Source: Tepidimonas sediminis (GTDB lineage Bacteria > Pseudomonadota > Gammaproteobacteria > Burkholderiales > Burkholderiaceae_C). Taken from it: a stretch of DNA of 64,000 nucleotides. The notes beneath the pieces are model-generated. The model was not told where the DNA came from. It saw only the letters and a list, made by a program, of their open reading frames with translations, and did no database searches. The stretch covers positions 108,461 to 172,460 of the forward strand of contig NZ_VJND01000004.1 of assembly GCF_007556605.1 (NCBI RefSeq). The letters run 5' to 3'. Numbering within the stretch: position 1 is the stretch's first letter; each line of letters starts with the position of its first letter. Of the stretch, positions 61,880-64,000 are shown one piece after another. The position numbers and the translations under genes are program-made.

Positions 61880-62710
61880 TCAGACGCGCCACAGGCGCAG
61901 CGGCGGCGCCTCCAGGTCCCAGGCCTGCCGGCGCAGCACGGCGCGCAGGCGCTGCCACAGCGCCATCAGCGGCTCGATCATGTCCGCCAGCGCCCGCACC
62001 ACCAGCACCCGCTCGTGCGGGCAGGTGGCGCCGGCGGCCACGGGTGCAAGGCTTTCGGGCAACTCGGCGCGCACGGCCTGCAGCAGCCGCTCGCGCTCGG
62101 CCTCGGTCCACGGCGTGCCGCGGGCCAGCACCAGCGTGCCCAGGGCGCGCCGCCCCGCCAGGCCGGGGCCGCCGTCCAGCAGCCAGCGATCGGCGGCATC
62201 CAGCCGCCCTTCGTCGAGCCAGACGTCGTCCACCGCCATGCGCTGTTGCAGCACGCCGGTGGCGAACGGCGCGCCGGCCTGTGGCAGGCCGAGGGCGCAG
62301 ACCTCCCACGCCAGCAGTTGCGCGCCCGGGGCGAGCTCGGCGTCGAACGCGTTGCGCGCCAGGCAGCCGGGGTAGGCGATCGTCTCCGCCGGCAGCCACT
62401 CCAGCCGTGCGCCGTCGCTCAGCCGTGCGCGCACCGTCTGCGTGGCCGGCGCGCCGTCGCTGCGGTAGAAGCGCGTCGCCCCGGGCGTGGTCACCAGCAC
62501 GTGCGCGCCGGGGCCGACCTGCACGTCGATGGCCAGCTCGTCGCCGCCGACGAGGCCGCCCGGCGGGTGCACCAGCACCGCGTGCACCACCGCCGGGCCT
62601 TCCGGGTGCAGCGTCTGCAGCACACGCAGCGGCCCTTCGTGCGCAAACGCCAGACGGCTGCGCCCGCCGACGGCGCTGCCGTGCAGCTCGAGCCGTGCCT
62701 GCCAGCCCAT
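61880..62710 (-). CDS. ureD: Urease accessory protein UreD (UreH), separated from the other urease genes
   Basis: UreD is the scaffold for nickel insertion into urease. The 276-residue protein has RSRLAFAHEGPLRVLQTLHP, VHPPGGLVGGDELAIDVQVG (the core UreD motif), TTPGATRFYRSDG, and WLPAETIAYPG near the middle. In most clusters it precedes ureA; here it lies beyond the urt operon on the same strand as ureA but about 10 kb away. It starts 19 bases after the maeB stop and may be expressed from the maeB transcript. Confidence 0.93.
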   Translation of the reverse strand: MGWQARLELHGSAVGGRSRLAFAHEGPLRVLQTLHPEGPAVVHAVLVHPPGGLVGGDELAIDVQVGPGAHVLVTTPGATRFYRSDGAPATQTVRARLSDGARLEWLPAETIAYPGCLARNAFDAELAPGAQLLAWEVCALGLPQAGAPFATGVLQQRMAVDDVWLDEGRLDAADRWLLDGGPGLAGRRALGTLVLARGTPWTEAERERLLQAVRAELPESLAPVAAGATCPHERVLVVRALADMIEPLMALWQRLRAVLRRQAWDLEAPPLRLWRV

Positions 62711-62729
62711 CGGCGCGGCCAGCCGCGGT

Positions 62730-64000
62730 TCAGCGCTGCACCGCGGCGGCGGCCACCGCAGTCATGTTCAGCACGCGGCGCACGGTGGCCGCCGGCGTCA
62801 GGATGTAGGCCGGTGCGCGCACGCCCATCAGGATCGGGCCGACCGTGACGCCGCCGCTGGTGGTGGTCTTCATGACGTTGTAGAGGATGTTGGCCGCGTC
62901 CAGGTTCGGGCAGACCAGCAGGTTGGCGCTGCCCGACAGCGTCGAGTCCGACAGGAAGCGCGCGCGGATCTCGGGCTCCAGCGCCGCGTCGCCGTGCAGC
63001 TCGCCGTCGCACTCGATCTCGGGGTGCGCGGCGACGAACAGGTCGCGCGCGGCGCGCATCTTGCGCGCGCTGGCGCGCTTGGACGAGCCGAACGTCGAGT
63101 GGGACAGGAACGCCACCTTCGGCACGATGCCGAAGCGCTGCACCTGCTGCGCCGCCATCCAGGCGATCTCGGCCAGCTGTTCGGCGCTGGGGTCCTCGTG
63201 CACGTAGGTGTCGGTGATGAAGATCGGGCCGCGGTCGGTGTTGACGGCGTTGAGTGCGGCGTAGAGCGTGGCCCCGGGCGCGCGGCCCAGCACCGCGTCG
63301 ATGCGCTCCAGATGCGTGGTGTAGGTGCCCACCAGCCCGCAGATCAGCGCGTCGGCATCGCCCAGGTGCACCATCAGCGCGCCGATGATGGTGTTGGAAC
63401 GGCGCACGGCGGCCTTGGCGACCTCGGGCGTGGCGCCGTCGCGCTTCATCCGCTGGTGGTAGGCCTCCCAGTACTGGCGGAAGCGCGGGTCGTCCTCGGG
63501 GTTGACGTTCTCGACGTCGACGCCGAGGCGCAGGTGCAGCCCCGCCTTGCGGATGCGCGCCTCGATGACGGCGGGGCGGCCGATCAGGATCGGGCGCGCG
63601 ATGCCTTCCTCCAGCGCCAGCTGCGCCGCGCGCAGCGCGCGCTCGTCTTCGCCGTCGGCGTAGGCCACGCGCGCCAGCGGCTGCTGCCGCTTGGCCACGG
63701 CGAAGATCGGCCGCATCAGGATGCCGGTCTGGTAGACGAAGCGCTGCAGACTTTCGCGGTAGGCGTCCAGGTCCTCGATCGGCCGCGTGGCCACGCCCGA
63801 CTCGGCCGCGGCCTGCGCCACCGCCGGCGCGATGCGCAGGATCAGTCGCGTGTCGAACGGCTTCGGGATCAGGTAATCGGGGCCGAACTGCAGCTCCTGC
63901 CCGGCGTAGGCGGCGGCCACCTCGTCGCTGATCTCGGCCTTGGCCAGCTGCGCGATCTCGCGCACGCAGGCCAGCTTCATCGCCTCGGTGATGCGGGTGG
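62730..64000 (-). CDS. maeB: NADP-dependent malic enzyme with C-terminal phosphotransacetylase-like domain, 5' part beyond window
   Basis: The visible C-terminal 420 residues run off the right edge and are open to it. The first residues (CVREIAQLAKAEISDEVAAAY, then FGPDYLIPKPFDTRLI) are the end of the malic enzyme NAD(P)-binding domain. The rest is a phosphotransacetylase-like domain (MRPIFAVAKRQQPLARVAYADGED, GLVGTYTTHLERID, GSANLLVCPNLDAANILYN). This two-domain architecture is MaeB, which converts malate to pyruvate with NADP. The phosphotransacetylase domain is thought to be regulatory. ureD follows 19 bases downstream. Confidence 0.92.
   Translation of the reverse strand, partial: TRITEAMKLACVREIAQLAKAEISDEVAAAYAGQELQFGPDYLIPKPFDTRLILRIAPAVAQAAAESGVATRPIEDLDAYRESLQRFVYQTGILMRPIFAVAKRQQPLARVAYADGEDERALRAAQLALEEGIARPILIGRPAVIEARIRKAGLHLRLGVDVENVNPEDDPRFRQYWEAYHQRMKRDGATPEVAKAAVRRSNTIIGALMVHLGDADALICGLVGTYTTHLERIDAVLGRAPGATLYAALNAVNTDRGPIFITDTYVHEDPSAEQLAEIAWMAAQQVQRFGIVPKVAFLSHSTFGSSKRASARKMRAARDLFVAAHPEIECDGELHGDAALEPEIRARFLSDSTLSGSANLLVCPNLDAANILYNVMKTTTSGGVTVGPILMGVRAPAYILTPAATVRRVLNMTAVAAAAVQR

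Overview
The window is about 64 kb of very GC-rich chromosome (third positions almost all G or C). Gene content and order point to a betaproteobacterium of the order Burkholderiales, probably a thiosulfate-oxidising member related to Tepidimonas, Thiomonas or Leptothrix. This rests on pilD-coaE-zapD-yacG, secA-argJ, rne divergent from rluC, and sox genes beside urease. The placement is inferred from gene content only. I saw no rRNA, tRNA, CRISPR array, insertion sequence or prophage; nearly all of the window is coding.

Layout. (1) 1-5609: a sulfur-oxidation block with an ArsR-type regulator, soxC, soxD, a small cytochrome c, soxY, soxZ, an intrinsic terminator, and soxB. The soxXA pair usually found between soxZ and soxB is absent. 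(2) 5791-14523: an FMN 2-hydroxyacid dehydrogenase, a hemerythrin, RNase E with a long structured leader, divergent rluC, an H-NS family protein, a HAD phosphatase and the GTPase YlqF/RbgA. (3) 14539-20443: lexA, convergent with the SOS mutagenesis operon imuA-imuB-dnaE2, which has a perfect LexA box at its promoter. (4) 20654-28180: a fatty-acid desaturase, rpmB-rpmG, trxB, then ftsK-lolA-rarA. (5) 28431-31999: branched-chain amino-acid ABC transporter livHMGF without a binding protein. (6) 32135-42796: lysS, rpoH under a perfect CIRCE element, a PQQ-type sugar dehydrogenase, a PsiF-repeat protein, a DciA-like protein, secA, argJ, a DUF815 ATPase, mutT and a CBS protein. (7) 42817-46921: yacG, zapD, coaE and pilD, interrupted by an AAA-ATPase/PD-(D/E)XK gene. 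(8) 46977-62710: a urea-utilisation island. (9) The right edge carries the C-terminal part of a malic enzyme with a phosphotransacetylase-like domain.

The urea island is the most interesting part. ureAJBCEFG runs leftward. A divergent pair runs rightward: a 1020-residue protein joining an NCS1-type permease, an eight-cysteine cluster and a histidine kinase, followed by a receiver/LuxR response regulator. The urea ABC transporter urtABCDE follows, and ureD lies beyond it on the opposite strand. The 69-bp ureA/kinase intergenic region holds two back-to-back matches to sigma-54 promoters. An inverted repeat sits in front of the urtA promoter. Together these suggest a nitrogen-responsive circuit in which a transporter-like sensor controls urea uptake, and perhaps hydrolysis. 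The signal, the regulator and the regulon are inferences.

Several genes (lexA, imuA, trxB, possibly ftsK) have a -10-like hexamer exactly 6 bases before the start codon, which suggests leaderless transcripts.
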